Shown: positions 1-7,070 of the stretch, piece after piece
Layout of the letters: each line of letters starts with the position of its first letter
Numbering within the stretch: position 1 is the stretch's first letter
From: Rheinheimera sp.
GTDB taxonomy: Bacteria; Pseudomonadota; Gammaproteobacteria; Enterobacterales; Alteromonadaceae
Direction of reading: 5' to 3'
Assembly: GCF_020217005.1 (NCBI RefSeq)
Contig: NZ_JAIWOI010000233.1
Span: 1 to 10,000 of the forward strand
Length of the DNA: 10,000 bases
Notes under the pieces: model-generated
The model's database searches: none
What the model was told of the DNA's origin: nothing
The model's input: the letters and a program-made list of their open reading frames with translations, nothing else
Position numbers and translations under genes: made by a program

Positions 1-81
1 TACTCGGCCTTGTGCTGTTAACCATTGGATTAAACTATTGTCAGCAAAGGATTTTGGGTCAATCTTATAATAAAAGCTCAA
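1..81 (-). CDS. serB: Probable 5' end of phosphoserine phosphatase (partial, TTG start)
   Basis: An open frame runs off the left edge on the minus strand. It begins at a TTG (81-79) and covers 27 codons, reading LSFYYKIDPKSFADNSLIQW and onward. A purine-rich AGGTGG (91-86) sits 4 nt before the TTG, and a promoter-like pair lies at 144-115. The peptide alone is too short for me to identify. The serB name comes from context: in E. coli, ytjB and serB are divergent neighbours, and the next gene here is ytjB pointing the other way. SerB catalyses the last step of serine synthesis, L-phosphoserine to L-serine. The TTG start is an inference. An ATG at 25-23 in another frame is possible but has no good ribosome site. 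Confidence 0.4.
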   Translation of the reverse strand, partial: MSFYYKIDPKSFADNSLIQWLTAQGRV

Positions 82-114
82 AGGGCCACCTGTACTTCGT
101 TCTGATGCCGTGGC

Positions 115-144
115 ATTCTACCGACATTTTTAAGCCATTGTCAG
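115..144 (-). promoter_or_regulatory. Candidate sigma70 promoter for the leftward (serB-side) gene
   Basis: On the minus strand a CTGACA -35 box (144-139) is followed after 18 nt by a TAGAAT -10 box (120-115). Transcription would start near 108, giving a leader of about 27 nt before the TTG at 81. The location between two divergent genes supports it. Found by eye only. Confidence 0.4.
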
Positions 145-164
145 TGTAAAAATCAGGCAAATTA

Positions 165-779
165 ATGCAATTAAGCGGATATCAGCACAACAAAAACTCA
201 AAGTACTTCAGGTTGGCCCAACTTATGTTGGCCTTGCTTGGAATTTGGGTGCTTTCTCAATGGTGGTGGAACAGCAACCAGCAAGGCGAACTTTTGTTCC
301 AGCAACAAAGTGCTGAATTGATGCGATCAACGCTAGTCGCGTTGTCTCATACCGCTGCTTATCTGATTGATAACGACCAACTGGAAAGCTTAAATCAGCT
401 TACTACTCATATTGCCGCCACACCTTATTTACAGGACGTCGTAGTTTATGATGCCAATGGCGTAAAGTTATCCGCCTCAGAAGGCACTGCAGCGGCGCAG
501 CTGCTGTATGCGCCACAACATGAACAGGCCCTGCTGGCTATGGTGCAGGAAATCACCCAACAAGGCCGGGTGATAGGCTATATCAAAATCAGCATGAAAC
601 TGGATGCCAGCTTATTGCCAGTCACTCAGGCATGGCAGCAACTGATGCGGCAGGTATTTTGGATGTTATTACTCTCAGGAGTGGTGGCTTTTATGCTGCG
701 CGGCACCTGGAGCAAAATCACCCATCAGTGGCAAAAATGGCGTAAAGGCAAACAGGCAGATGCCGCGAATTTGCTTTAG
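165..779 (+). CDS. ytjB: AhpA/YtjB (SMP) family inner-membrane protein
   Basis: A 204-residue membrane protein of the YtjB/AhpA (Smp) family. Two hydrophobic helices are visible, at about residues 17-36 (LMLALLGIWVLSQWWW) and 164-179 (VFWMLLLSGVVAFML). Between them lies a probably periplasmic region of about 125 residues, and the tail after helix 2 is short and basic (KWRKGK), as expected for a cytoplasmic C-terminus. The layout resembles the sensory half of a membrane receptor, but no signalling domain follows. The biochemical role of the family is not settled to my knowledge. The start is the ATG at 165, with a weak AGG (155-157) upstream. The divergent neighbour is probably serB, as in E. 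coli. The stop codon TAG (777-779) overlaps the TAA of the convergent yjjV gene. Confidence 0.8.
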   Translation: MQLSGYQHNKNSKYFRLAQLMLALLGIWVLSQWWWNSNQQGELLFQQQSAELMRSTLVALSHTAAYLIDNDQLESLNQLTTHIAATPYLQDVVVYDANGVKLSASEGTAAAQLLYAPQHEQALLAMVQEITQQGRVIGYIKISMKLDASLLPVTQAWQQLMRQVFWMLLLSGVVAFMLRGTWSKITHQWQKWRKGKQADAANLL

Positions 780-1576
780 CTTGGGAACAACTGAATTGTC
801 GTATTAAACATCACCTGGGCAATATGCTGAGGCTCTTCACCTCTTAATTCAGCTAGCTCTTTTAGTACCAAAGGCAACTGGGCTGGTGTATTGATTTCGC
901 CCTGAAAACCATTTAGTGGCATCGAAGGAGAATCGGTTTCCAGCACTAAAGCGTCCAACGGAAACTGTTTTACTGCCTTGCGGGTTTTCTCTGCGCGATC
1001 GTAAGTAATAGTACCGCCAATCCCGAGCTTAAAGCCCCTATCAATAAAGGCTTTGCCTTGCGTAAAGCTACCGGAAAACGCATGCAATATACCGCCTTGG
1101 CTAAATTGCTGCTGTTTAATGATCTGCAGTAATTCATTCTGTGATTTGCGATGGTGCAAAATCACAGGTTTTTTCAGTTTGGCTGCCAGCTGTAACTGCA
1201 GCTCAAAACACTTGCGTTGCAAAGCAAAACTTTGTTCATCCAGCGCAAAATCCAGCCCTATTTCACCTATAGCACAGACCTCTGGCAGAGCTGCTAAAGC
1301 CTCAAGCCCGGATAAAGCCTTAAGCTCTGATTGGCTGGCCCACCAGGGATGCACACCCAAGGCAATGTAAAAGCCATAACGCAGCTGCAATTCCAGCAAA
1401 GGCAACCAGGCGGACGATTGCACTGCTGGCACTAAAAAGCTTTCAACGCCCACAGCTTTGGCGTTGGCCAAATGCAGCTCCAGATCAGGCAATAACTCTG
1501 GTAAATCCAGATGGCAGTGGCTATCAAATAATACAGGCCGCGTATCGGCGGCCTGTGAAGGTAGGACTATGGGCAT
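776..1576 (-). CDS. yjjV: TatD-family metal-dependent hydrolase, YjjV type
   Basis: A 266-residue TIM-barrel hydrolase of the TatD family, probably a metal-dependent DNase or phosphodiesterase acting in the cytoplasm. All expected metal ligands are visible: the HxH pair in FDSHCHLD (H20, H22), E105 in GEIGLD, H141 in VILHHRKS, H165 in ILHAFSGS and D215 in LETDSP. The stretches [15 protein letters not shown] and MPLNGFQG match E. coli YjjV as I recall it, which separates this from TatD and YcfH. The ATG start lies inside the end of pdxH (10-bp overlap), so translation is probably coupled to pdxH; only a weak AGAG precedes it. No other usable start exists before the HxH motif. The first 14 residues are an extra N-terminal leader compared with E. 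coli YjjV and are encoded across a strong hairpin (1533-1556). Confidence 0.88.
   Translation of the reverse strand: MPIVLPSQAADTRPVLFDSHCHLDLPELLPDLELHLANAKAVGVESFLVPAVQSSAWLPLLELQLRYGFYIALGVHPWWASQSELKALSGLEALAALPEVCAIGEIGLDFALDEQSFALQRKCFELQLQLAAKLKKPVILHHRKSQNELLQIIKQQQFSQGGILHAFSGSFTQGKAFIDRGFKLGIGGTITYDRAEKTRKAVKQFPLDALVLETDSPSMPLNGFQGEINTPAQLPLVLKELAELRGEEPQHIAQVMFNTTIQLFPS
1533..1556 (-). repeat. Perfect 9-bp inverted repeat at the pdxH/yjjV junction
   Basis: The arms ACAGGCCGC (1533-1541) and GCGGCCTGT (1548-1556) pair perfectly around a 6-nt loop. On the coding (minus) strand the hairpin begins 21 nt into yjjV, just after the pdxH stop codon, and is followed by ATTATTTGA. It looks like an imperfect intrinsic terminator or translation-modulating hairpin placed within the yjjV start region. 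The function is inferred. Confidence 0.55.
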
Positions 1577-2205
1577 AAACGCTCTATGGCCCAGCTGCTG
1601 TCTGGTTGCTGCTTGTACATAAAGCGGTCATGTAGCCTGTGCTCGCCTCCTTGCCAGAATTCAATCTGATGTGGTTTGACTAAAAAGCCGCCCCAGAATG
1701 AAGGCACAGGTACTTCACCGTGCTCAAATTTATGTTTAATTTCAGCAAATTTTTGCATCAACACTTGGCGGGTCGACACAGGACGGCTTTGCTCTGAAGC
1801 CCAGGCCGCCAGCTGACTTTCTTTAGGCCTGGATAAGAAGTAACTCATCACCTGACTGGTCGGAACCCGCTCTGCCGTGCCATAAACAATCACCTGACGC
1901 TCCAGTGGATGCCATGGAAAATGCAGACAGACCTTAGGGTTATGTTCCAGCTCAGAGGCCTTACGGCTGCCTAAGTTGGTGTAAAACACAAACCCCTGAC
2001 TGCTGACATCTTTAAGCAATACCAGACGTTGTGAAGGCTGGCCTGATGCATCCACTGTAGCAACACACATAGCGGTGGGATCCGGTAACTCGGCAGCTAC
2101 AGCATCTTTTAACCAGGCTTCAAACTGCAGGAAAGGATCGGCATTAAGCTTATCCAGATCCAGTTTATCCATAGTGTAGCTGCGGCGAATATCAGCAATT
2201 TTCAT
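1567..2205 (-). CDS. pdxH: Pyridoxamine/pyridoxine 5'-phosphate oxidase
   Basis: A 212-residue FMN-dependent oxidase that converts pyridoxine or pyridoxamine 5'-phosphate to pyridoxal 5'-phosphate, the last step of vitamin B6 synthesis and salvage. The N-terminal ADIRRSYT resembles the family start. FMN-contact segments are RLVLLK (60-65), [10 protein letters not shown] (74-83) and ERQV (102-105). The C-terminal signature [15 protein letters not shown] carries R190 and H192, equivalent to the substrate-binding R197 and H199 of E. coli, and the chain ends in ERLCP in place of the usual RLAP. Length matches the family. The ATG at 2205 is preceded by AAGGA (2217-2213) at 7 nt, which favours it over the internal Met12. 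The gene lies 53 bp after argS and overlaps yjjV, suggesting an argS-pdxH-yjjV transcript. Confidence 0.95.
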   Translation of the reverse strand: MKIADIRRSYTMDKLDLDKLNADPFLQFEAWLKDAVAAELPDPTAMCVATVDASGQPSQRLVLLKDVSSQGFVFYTNLGSRKASELEHNPKVCLHFPWHPLERQVIVYGTAERVPTSQVMSYFLSRPKESQLAAWASEQSRPVSTRQVLMQKFAEIKHKFEHGEVPVPSFWGGFLVKPHQIEFWQGGEHRLHDRFMYKQQPDSSWAIERLCP

Positions 2206-2258
2206 CAGTTTGTCCTTGCACAGCGAAGATCTAAAGGGGATATCTGGCGTGAAGCGGA

Positions 2259-3998
2259 TTACATCCGCTCCATGACCTCAATACCTAATAAGTCTAAGCC
2301 TTGTTTTAAGGTACTGGCCACCAGAATACTGAGCATTAAACGGCTGTTTTTCAGGTCTGGTTCAATGCCTTCTTTTAAAATAGGGCATGCTTCGTAGAAA
2401 CTCATAAACTGGCTGGATAACTCGTATAAATAGTTACACAACAGGTTAGGCACAGCATCTTTCATCACGGCTTGTAAGGTTTCTTCTAAGCGTAACAGTT
2501 TGACTGCTAACTGCTTTTCCTGCTCTTCCACCAGTTGCAGCGGAGCCACAAAGCTCTCGTTGATACCAGCACGACGCAAAATACCGCTGACACGGGTATA
2601 AGCGTATTGCAGGTAAGGCGCTGTGGCACCTTCAAAACTTAACATCGCATCCCAGCTAAAGACGTAATCGCTGGTGCGGTTTTTTGATAAGTCAGCAAAC
2701 TTCACTGCACCTATACCCACTTTACGCGCTACTTCCGCCATTTCTTCAGCGCTTAAGTCAGTGGATTTTTGCTCGACCACGGCCTTGGCTCGCACTACAG
2801 CTTCTTCTAACAATTCAGCCAGTTTGACAGTGCCACCGGTACGGGTTTTAAACGGCTTACCGTCTTCACCCATCATAGTGCCAAAGGGGCAATGATCATA
2901 AGCCACATGATCTTTGAGCAAACCGGCTTTACGGGCCACTAATTCCACTTGTTTAAAGTGCAGCGCCTGACGGGCGTCGGTAAAAATCACGATACGATCG
3001 GCAGCCAAATCAAAACTACGGTACTGACAGGCTGCTAAATCTGTAGTGGCGTACAGGAAACCACCACCGGTTTTTTGCACGATAAATGGCGAAGGGTTGC
3101 CTTCTTTATCTGCCAGTTCTTGCAAAAATACCACTAAAGCGCCTTCACTTTCTACTGCTAACCCCTGCTGCTTTAAGCCATCGACTATAGGCTGCAGCAT
3201 AGCGTTATAAGCACTTTCAGGCTTGATATGTTCATGACCTAAAGTAACTTTCAGGGTCTTATACACTTCGTCACTATGCTTAATGGAGGTATCGATAAAC
3301 AGCTGCCACAACTTCTGGCAATGCGCGTCGCCACTTTGTAGTTTCACTACATAGTCACGCGACTTATCGGCAAAACCTGCTTCATCGTCAAAACGTTTTT
3401 TCGCTTCGCGGTAGAAGTCTTCTAAATCAGCTAAAGCCACTTGCTCCAGGTCGATACCAGCCGCCAGCTTGTCTTCCAGATGCGCAATCAACATACCAAA
3501 CTGCGTACCCCAGTCGCCCATATGGTTCTGACGAATGACTTTATCGCCCCAGAACTCCAGACAGCGCACTACGGCATCGCCAATAATAGTGGAGCGTAAA
3601 TGACCAACGTGCATCTCTTTGGCCAGGTTGGGCGCTGAGTAATCCACGACCACAGTTTGCGGGGCCGGATTTGCGCTTAAGGTTAAACGTGGGTTTTGTG
3701 AAGCGCCCACCAACTGTGCAGCTAACCAGTCTTTACGTAAGGTGACGTTAATAAAACCAGGGCCTGCAATTTCTACTTTCTCAGCCATATCGGCTAAGTC
3801 CAGCTGTTGCACCAGCTGCTCGGCTAAAGCACGGGGATTGGTTTTTAATAACTTGGCAGCAGCCATAGCACCGTTAATTTGGTAATCACCAAATTCAACT
3901 TTAGTGCTGATGGTAACCGCTGTATTGGTGTCAGCAGGCAAACCCAGAGCTACCATAGCGGCCTGAGTTTTTGCAGATAATAATTCTTTGATATTCAT
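2259..3998 (-). CDS. argS: Arginyl-tRNA synthetase
   Basis: A 579-residue class I aminoacyl-tRNA synthetase that charges tRNA-Arg in the cytoplasm; two of its substrate tRNAs lie elsewhere in this window. The N-terminal tRNA-binding (Add-1) domain includes GPGFINVTL (79-87). The HIGH-type ATP-binding motif is HVGH (130-133) within [20 protein letters not shown], followed by [12 protein letters not shown]. The family has no canonical KMSKS, and the usual replacement segment [14 protein letters not shown] is present. The C-terminal DALR anticodon-binding domain starts near [14 protein letters not shown], and the protein ends in VMERM. E. coli ArgS is 577 residues, so this is full length. AAAGG (4009-4005) precedes the ATG by 6 nt. 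prfC lies only 36 bp upstream, so cotranscription is likely. Confidence 0.96.
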   Translation of the reverse strand: MNIKELLSAKTQAAMVALGLPADTNTAVTISTKVEFGDYQINGAMAAAKLLKTNPRALAEQLVQQLDLADMAEKVEIAGPGFINVTLRKDWLAAQLVGASQNPRLTLSANPAPQTVVVDYSAPNLAKEMHVGHLRSTIIGDAVVRCLEFWGDKVIRQNHMGDWGTQFGMLIAHLEDKLAAGIDLEQVALADLEDFYREAKKRFDDEAGFADKSRDYVVKLQSGDAHCQKLWQLFIDTSIKHSDEVYKTLKVTLGHEHIKPESAYNAMLQPIVDGLKQQGLAVESEGALVVFLQELADKEGNPSPFIVQKTGGGFLYATTDLAACQYRSFDLAADRIVIFTDARQALHFKQVELVARKAGLLKDHVAYDHCPFGTMMGEDGKPFKTRTGGTVKLAELLEEAVVRAKAVVEQKSTDLSAEEMAEVARKVGIGAVKFADLSKNRTSDYVFSWDAMLSFEGATAPYLQYAYTRVSGILRRAGINESFVAPLQLVEEQEKQLAVKLLRLEETLQAVMKDAVPNLLCNYLYELSSQFMSFYEACPILKEGIEPDLKNSRLMLSILVASTLKQGLDLLGIEVMERM

Positions 3999-4010
3999 AA
4001 CAAACCTTTA

Positions 4011-4038
4011 TGCCTGAATTAACGAGTGCCTGAATTAA
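4011..4038. repeat. Short tandem duplication at the prfC/argS junction
   Basis: TGCCTGAATTAA occurs at 4011-4022 and again at 4027-4038, a 12-bp identity at a 16-bp period. The second copy contains the prfC stop codon, so the first copy looks like a duplicated gene end. It may reflect replication slippage; no function is apparent. Confidence 0.6.
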
Positions 4039-5621
4039 TGTTCACGGGTCTTATGGAATTTGATCTTCGGATAACGCTCCATCGACAAATTCAGGTTCAC
4101 CATAGTAGGTGCCAGATAGGTCAGGTTATCGCCACCGTCCAGCGCCAGGTTGGTACTAGCCTTGCTCTTTAATTCAGTCATGGCTTTATGATCATCGCTA
4201 TACACCCAACGCGCTGTGGTGACGTTGACACTTTCGTAAATCGCATCGACGCTGTACTCAGATTTCAAGCGATGCACCACCACGTCAAACTGCAGCACAC
4301 CCACGGCACCTACGATCAAGTCGTTGTTATCCAGCGGACGGAACACCTGCACGGCGCCTTCTTCTGATAACTGCACTAAACCTTTGAGTAACTGCTTTTG
4401 TTTTAACGGGTCACGCAAACGGATACGGCGGAATAATTCAGGCGCAAAGTTTGGAATACCTGTGAAGTTAAACTTCTCGCCAGAGGTAAAGGTATCACCG
4501 ATCTGAATAGTGCCGTGGTTATGCAAACCTATGATATCGCCAGGGTAAGCTTCTTCCACGTGTTCTCGATCACCGGCTAAAAAGGTTAATGCCTGCGGTA
4601 CCAGCATGTCTTTGCCAATACGTACATGGTGCATTTTCATGCCCTTTTCATATTTACCTGAGCAGATACGTAAAAAGGCCACCCGGTCGCGGTGTTTCGG
4701 GTCCATATTAGCCTGAATTTTAAAGACAAAACCTGTGAAGGCTGATTCAGATGGTTCAACAACACGAGTGGTAGTGGCACGATGCTGAGGCGCAGGCGCC
4801 CATTCGGTTAAACCGTCCAGCATATGATCCACACCAAAGTTACCTAAGGCTGTACCAAAAAATACCGGGGTCAGCTCACCTTTGCGGAACAGCTCTAAAT
4901 CAAACTCGTGGCTTGCGCCTTTGACCAGTTCCATTTCTTCGCGCAACTGACCAGCGTAATAGCCCACTCTTTTATCCAGTTCAGGGTTATTGATGCCTTT
5001 AATCACATCCAGTTCCTGAATGGTATGGCCCATACCTGATTTGTATAAAATCACTTCGTCACGGTAGATGTGATAAACACCTTTGAACTCTTTACCCGAA
5101 GCTATTGGCCAGGTAATAGGGGCACAGGCGATTTTTAATACATTTTCGACTTCATCTAACAAATCTATAGGATCCCGGATATCGCGGTCCATTTTGTTCA
5201 TAAAGGTGACAATAGGAGTGTCACGTAAACGGGTAACTTCCATCAGTTTAATGGTACGGTCTTCAACACCTTTGGCACCGTCAATCACCATTAAACAGGA
5301 ATCCACTGCCGTTAAAGTACGGTAAGTATCTTCCGAAAAGTCTTCGTGGCCCGGCGTATCCAGCAGGTTGACCAAACAGTCAGCGTAAGGGAACTGCATC
5401 ACCGAAGTCGTGACCGAGATGCCCCGCTCTTTCTCCATTTCCATCCAGTCGGACGTCGCATACTGGCCCGACTTTTTACCTTTAACCGTACCGGCCTTTT
5501 GGATCAACTGTCCAAACAACAAGACTTTTTCAGTGATGGTGGTTTTACCGGCATCAGGGTGAGAGATAATCGCAAAAGTGCGGCGTTTGTTAATTTCTTC
5601 TAAAAACAGTTCGGTAGTCAT
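4035..5621 (-). CDS. prfC: Peptide chain release factor 3
   Basis: RF3, a ribosome-binding translational GTPase that removes RF1 or RF2 after peptide release. From the chosen start it has 528 residues, matching E. coli RF3. GTPase motifs are the P-loop SHPDAGKT (20-27), switch I RGISVTTS (66-73), DTPGHED (88-94) and NKMD (142-145). The RF3-specific stretches [23 protein letters not shown] and [16 protein letters not shown] are present, and the protein ends in FHKTREH. The frame stays open 20 codons further to an ATG at 5681, but that extension ([15 protein letters not shown]...) is not family-like. The ATG at 5621 gives [18 protein letters not shown], aligning with E. coli MTLSPYLQEVAKRRTFAI, and has GGA just upstream. 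It probably has its own promoter near 5830 and a leader of about 200 nt. Confidence 0.96.
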   Translation of the reverse strand: MTTELFLEEINKRRTFAIISHPDAGKTTITEKVLLFGQLIQKAGTVKGKKSGQYATSDWMEMEKERGISVTTSVMQFPYADCLVNLLDTPGHEDFSEDTYRTLTAVDSCLMVIDGAKGVEDRTIKLMEVTRLRDTPIVTFMNKMDRDIRDPIDLLDEVENVLKIACAPITWPIASGKEFKGVYHIYRDEVILYKSGMGHTIQELDVIKGINNPELDKRVGYYAGQLREEMELVKGASHEFDLELFRKGELTPVFFGTALGNFGVDHMLDGLTEWAPAPQHRATTTRVVEPSESAFTGFVFKIQANMDPKHRDRVAFLRICSGKYEKGMKMHHVRIGKDMLVPQALTFLAGDREHVEEAYPGDIIGLHNHGTIQIGDTFTSGEKFNFTGIPNFAPELFRRIRLRDPLKQKQLLKGLVQLSEEGAVQVFRPLDNNDLIVGAVGVLQFDVVVHRLKSEYSVDAIYESVNVTTARWVYSDDHKAMTELKSKASTNLALDGGDNLTYLAPTMVNLNLSMERYPKIKFHKTREH

Positions 5622-5697
5622 GCCATCCAACTTGATCAATAAACGAAGCCCACAACATAGCCAAAAGGCAAAGTGAGTCACGCCCTAAGTAATTGCA

Positions 5698-5787
5698 GTT
5701 ACAGCGCGACGGCTAGCGAACGAGACCCCATGAACATAGATACACTATGTGATTGGGGCGAGCGAACGACGCCAACAAAGCTGTAGC
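5698..5787. repeat. Structured intergenic repeat element in the prfC leader
   Basis: A symmetric element. CCCCA (5726-5730) pairs with TGGGG (5754-5758), and ACATAG (5734-5739) pairs with CTATGT (5745-5750), with a symmetric 3/3 internal loop and a 5-nt apical loop. The stem is flanked on both sides by the direct repeat AGCGAACGA (5715-5723 and 5761-5769). Near-inverted ends GTTACAGC (5698-5705) and GCTGTAGC (5780-5787) enclose the whole. It encodes nothing. From memory it resembles short dispersed intergenic repeats of Alteromonadales-type genomes; I cannot confirm copy number from one window. Confidence 0.6.
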
Positions 5788-5825
5788 TTCAAGTACGACG
5801 GGTGTTTGCAGGGAAATTTCGCGCG

Positions 5826-5834
5826 ATTATAGCA
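5826..5834 (-). promoter_or_regulatory. Candidate extended -10 promoter for prfC
   Basis: On the minus strand TGCTATAAT (5834-5826) is a perfect TATAAT with the TGn extension. No good -35 box sits 16-18 nt upstream, which fits extended -10 promoters. Transcription would begin near 5819 and the prfC mRNA would carry the structured repeat in its leader of roughly 200 nt. Confidence 0.5.
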
Positions 5835-5907
5835 GCAAGCAGAGCATAGGCACAGAATTTAGCCACTTAAGGTGGGGAAATTATCTGTCGGAGCTGTGAA
5901 TTGAGCC

Positions 5908-6354
5908 TTAGCCTAAGGGTAAAGCCATTAAAATGGCGTCTTCACGGCCTGTCGCTGTTGGGTAATAACTAGGGCGTAAACCGGTTTGAATAAACCCACA
6001 TTTTTCATAGAGTTTGATAGCGTTCCTATTGGATTGGCGAACTTCCAGCCAACAATCCAGTGCTTCTAAATCCTGAGCCTGAGCAATAAAGTGCTGCAGC
6101 AACTGCTGGCCATAACCTTTGCCCTGGGCTTTTGGCGCCACGCCAATATTAAATAAACTGGCTTCTACAGCGACTTTCTCGCCTATATAAAACCCCAGAA
6201 TATCGTCATTATCATCCAGCAGCACTGCATTAAAATAACGTTCACTAAAGCAGGTGTTGAAGGTACCTTCAGACCAGGGATGGCTATTAGCACTTTGTTC
6301 TATCTGAAGCATAGCCGGAATATCGGCAAGGGTGGCACTACGTAGTAACGGCAT
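5908..6354 (-). CDS. rimI: Ribosomal protein bS18 N-terminal acetyltransferase
   Basis: A 148-residue GNAT acetyltransferase that transfers acetyl from acetyl-CoA to the N-terminal alanine of ribosomal protein S18. The acetyl-CoA pyrophosphate loop is visible as QGKGYG (77-82) followed by QQLL. The RimI signature WLEVRQSNRNAIKLYEKCGF contains E104 and Y116, matching the catalytic Glu103/Tyr115 pair known from Salmonella RimI. The C-terminal RPSYYP...REDAILM is also typical. The start ATG lies 3 nt after the holD stop (TGA ACC ATG), with GAGAG upstream, so translation is probably coupled to holD. The holD-rimI pair is conserved in E. coli. Length is normal for the family. Confidence 0.95.
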   Translation of the reverse strand: MPLLRSATLADIPAMLQIEQSANSHPWSEGTFNTCFSERYFNAVLLDDNDDILGFYIGEKVAVEASLFNIGVAPKAQGKGYGQQLLQHFIAQAQDLEALDCWLEVRQSNRNAIKLYEKCGFIQTGLRPSYYPTATGREDAILMALPLG

Positions 6355-6357
6355 GGT

Positions 6358-6753
6358 TCAGCTCTCTTGCTGGAGGCACAACCAGAGCAGCTTTTTCTGC
6401 TGGGCTGACTGCAATAATTCAATCGAAGGTGTTACTAAGAGTCCGTTCTGCAACATAGGTTCAGTACTGCTTGGGTCTAACCGCCACTGCAGATCAGGTT
6501 GATACTCATTGATCGCCGCAAAAATGTCTTTAGAGAAGGTCAGCTCCGGATCAGGTTCTGAGTAGGAATCAATAGACACTGGCACTGCGGCCTCAATCAC
6601 TTCAGCTACAGCAGCTACATCGGTTTCAGGTTCAGCCTGCAGCGCGATATCAGCTTCAGGCGTTTTGGCCAAAGCAGAAAACTCTTGATGTAATTCAAGT
6701 GGTTGTATCTGGAGTAAGTGCAGCAGTTGCTGCTTAGATGATAAAGAATTCAT
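6358..6753 (-). CDS. holD: DNA polymerase III psi subunit (HolD-like)
   Basis: A 131-residue protein called HolD from position directly before rimI and from weak but recognisable sequence. Psi bridges the clamp loader to chi (HolC) and through it to SSB. The N-terminal helix LLHLLQIQPLELH resembles the E. coli chi-binding segment QLQQLGITQWSLR. The C-terminal part has the family pattern QWRLDP, LLVTPSIELLQSAQQKKLLW. Residues 31-70 form an acidic, Ala/Glu-rich linker that E. coli HolD lacks. The start is the ATG at 6753; a longer frame to 6795 runs into the tRNA-Trp gene and is rejected. There is no Shine-Dalgarno sequence, and the ATG is only 12 nt after the tRNA CCA end. Confidence 0.8.
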   Translation of the reverse strand: MNSLSSKQQLLHLLQIQPLELHQEFSALAKTPEADIALQAEPETDVAAVAEVIEAAVPVSIDSYSEPDPELTFSKDIFAAINEYQPDLQWRLDPSSTEPMLQNGLLVTPSIELLQSAQQKKLLWLCLQQES

Positions 6754-6765
6754 ATCAAAATGAAG

Positions 6766-6842
6766 TGGCAGGGGCAGAGGGATTCGAACCCCCAACCATC
6801 GGTTTTGGAGACCGCTGTTCTACCAATTGGAACTATGCCCCT
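6766..6842 (-). tRNA. tRNA-Trp (anticodon CCA)
   Basis: A full cloverleaf with encoded CCA. The acceptor AGGGGCA pairs with TGCCCCT, discriminator G. The D arm is GTTC/GAAC, the anticodon loop CTCCAAA gives CCA (Trp), and the T arm is GGGGG-TTCGAAT-CCCTC with one G-U pair. The anticodon stem GCGGT/ACCGA has a G-A mismatch at 27-43. E. coli tRNA-Trp is very similar. holD follows 12 nt after the CCA with no terminator between them, so the transcript probably carries tRNA plus holD-rimI. Confidence 0.97.
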
Positions 6843-6857
6843 AGCGTTGGAGGCGCC

Positions 6858-6885
6858 ATTATACAAAACAGGGTTCAAAGGTAAA
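6858..6885 (-). promoter_or_regulatory. Promoter of tRNA-Trp (and holD-rimI)
   Basis: On the minus strand a TTTACC -35 box (6885-6880), a 16-nt spacer and a perfect TATAAT -10 box (6863-6858) are followed by a GC-rich discriminator GGCGCC. That discriminator is typical of stable-RNA promoters under stringent control. Transcription would start about 8 nt before the mature tRNA. Confidence 0.65.
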
Positions 6886-6984
6886 GCAAAAATCTGTTGG
6901 CACTGATTTAACTGCACACAAAACATACGTTTCATTCCTCTAAGGCCCCATATTTGCTTAGCAGTCTATTTTTCAATCGTAAAA

Positions 6985-7022
6985 TTCGATGATGACAAGC
7001 TTATTATTTCGTTTTCATCGAA
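6985..7022. repeat. Inverted repeat upstream of the CBS gene
   Basis: TTCGATGA (6985-6992) and TCATCGAA (7015-7022) are a perfect 8-bp inverted repeat separated by 22 bp. Overlapping it are direct repeats CAAGCTTAT (6996-7004 and 7031-7039) and TATTTCG (7005-7011 and 7024-7030). The position, 49-86 bp before the CBS start, suits an operator. No convincing -35/-10 pair was found for this gene. Confidence 0.4.
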
Positions 7023-7070
7023 GTATTTCGCAAGCTTATGCTGTGGTCATTCACTCAAAGGAGATTAATC

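Noticed and set aside
66..71. TATAAT as a -10 box for ytjB
   Set aside because: The nearest -35-like TTGTCA (38-43) is 22 bp away and there is no TGn extension, so I did not call a promoter.
776..779. Overlap of convergent ytjB and yjjV stop codons as something unusual
   Set aside because: Tail-to-tail overlaps of a few bases are common in compact bacterial genomes.
1053..1370. 105-codon plus-strand frame opposite yjjV
   Set aside because: Its Cys/Ser/Lys-rich composition is typical of the complement of a coding gene, and yjjV is well supported.
2253..2269. Inverted repeat AGCGGAT/ATCCGCT across the argS stop as a terminator
   Set aside because: Only 7 bp with a 3-nt loop and no T-run after it on the transcript. 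pdxH follows closely and is probably cotranscribed.
5622..5681. 20-codon N-terminal extension of prfC from the ATG at 5681
   Set aside because: The extension is hydrophobic and not RF3-like. The ATG at 5621 gives the family length and N-terminus.
5906..5918. Palindrome CCTTAG-C-CTAAGG over the rimI stop
   Set aside because: A one-base centre cannot form a useful RNA hairpin at full length, and no T-run follows. Probably chance.
6754..6935. Reading frames through tRNA-Trp, including a longer holD start at 6795
   Set aside because: They translate the tRNA gene itself. The holD family sequence begins at the ATG at 6753.
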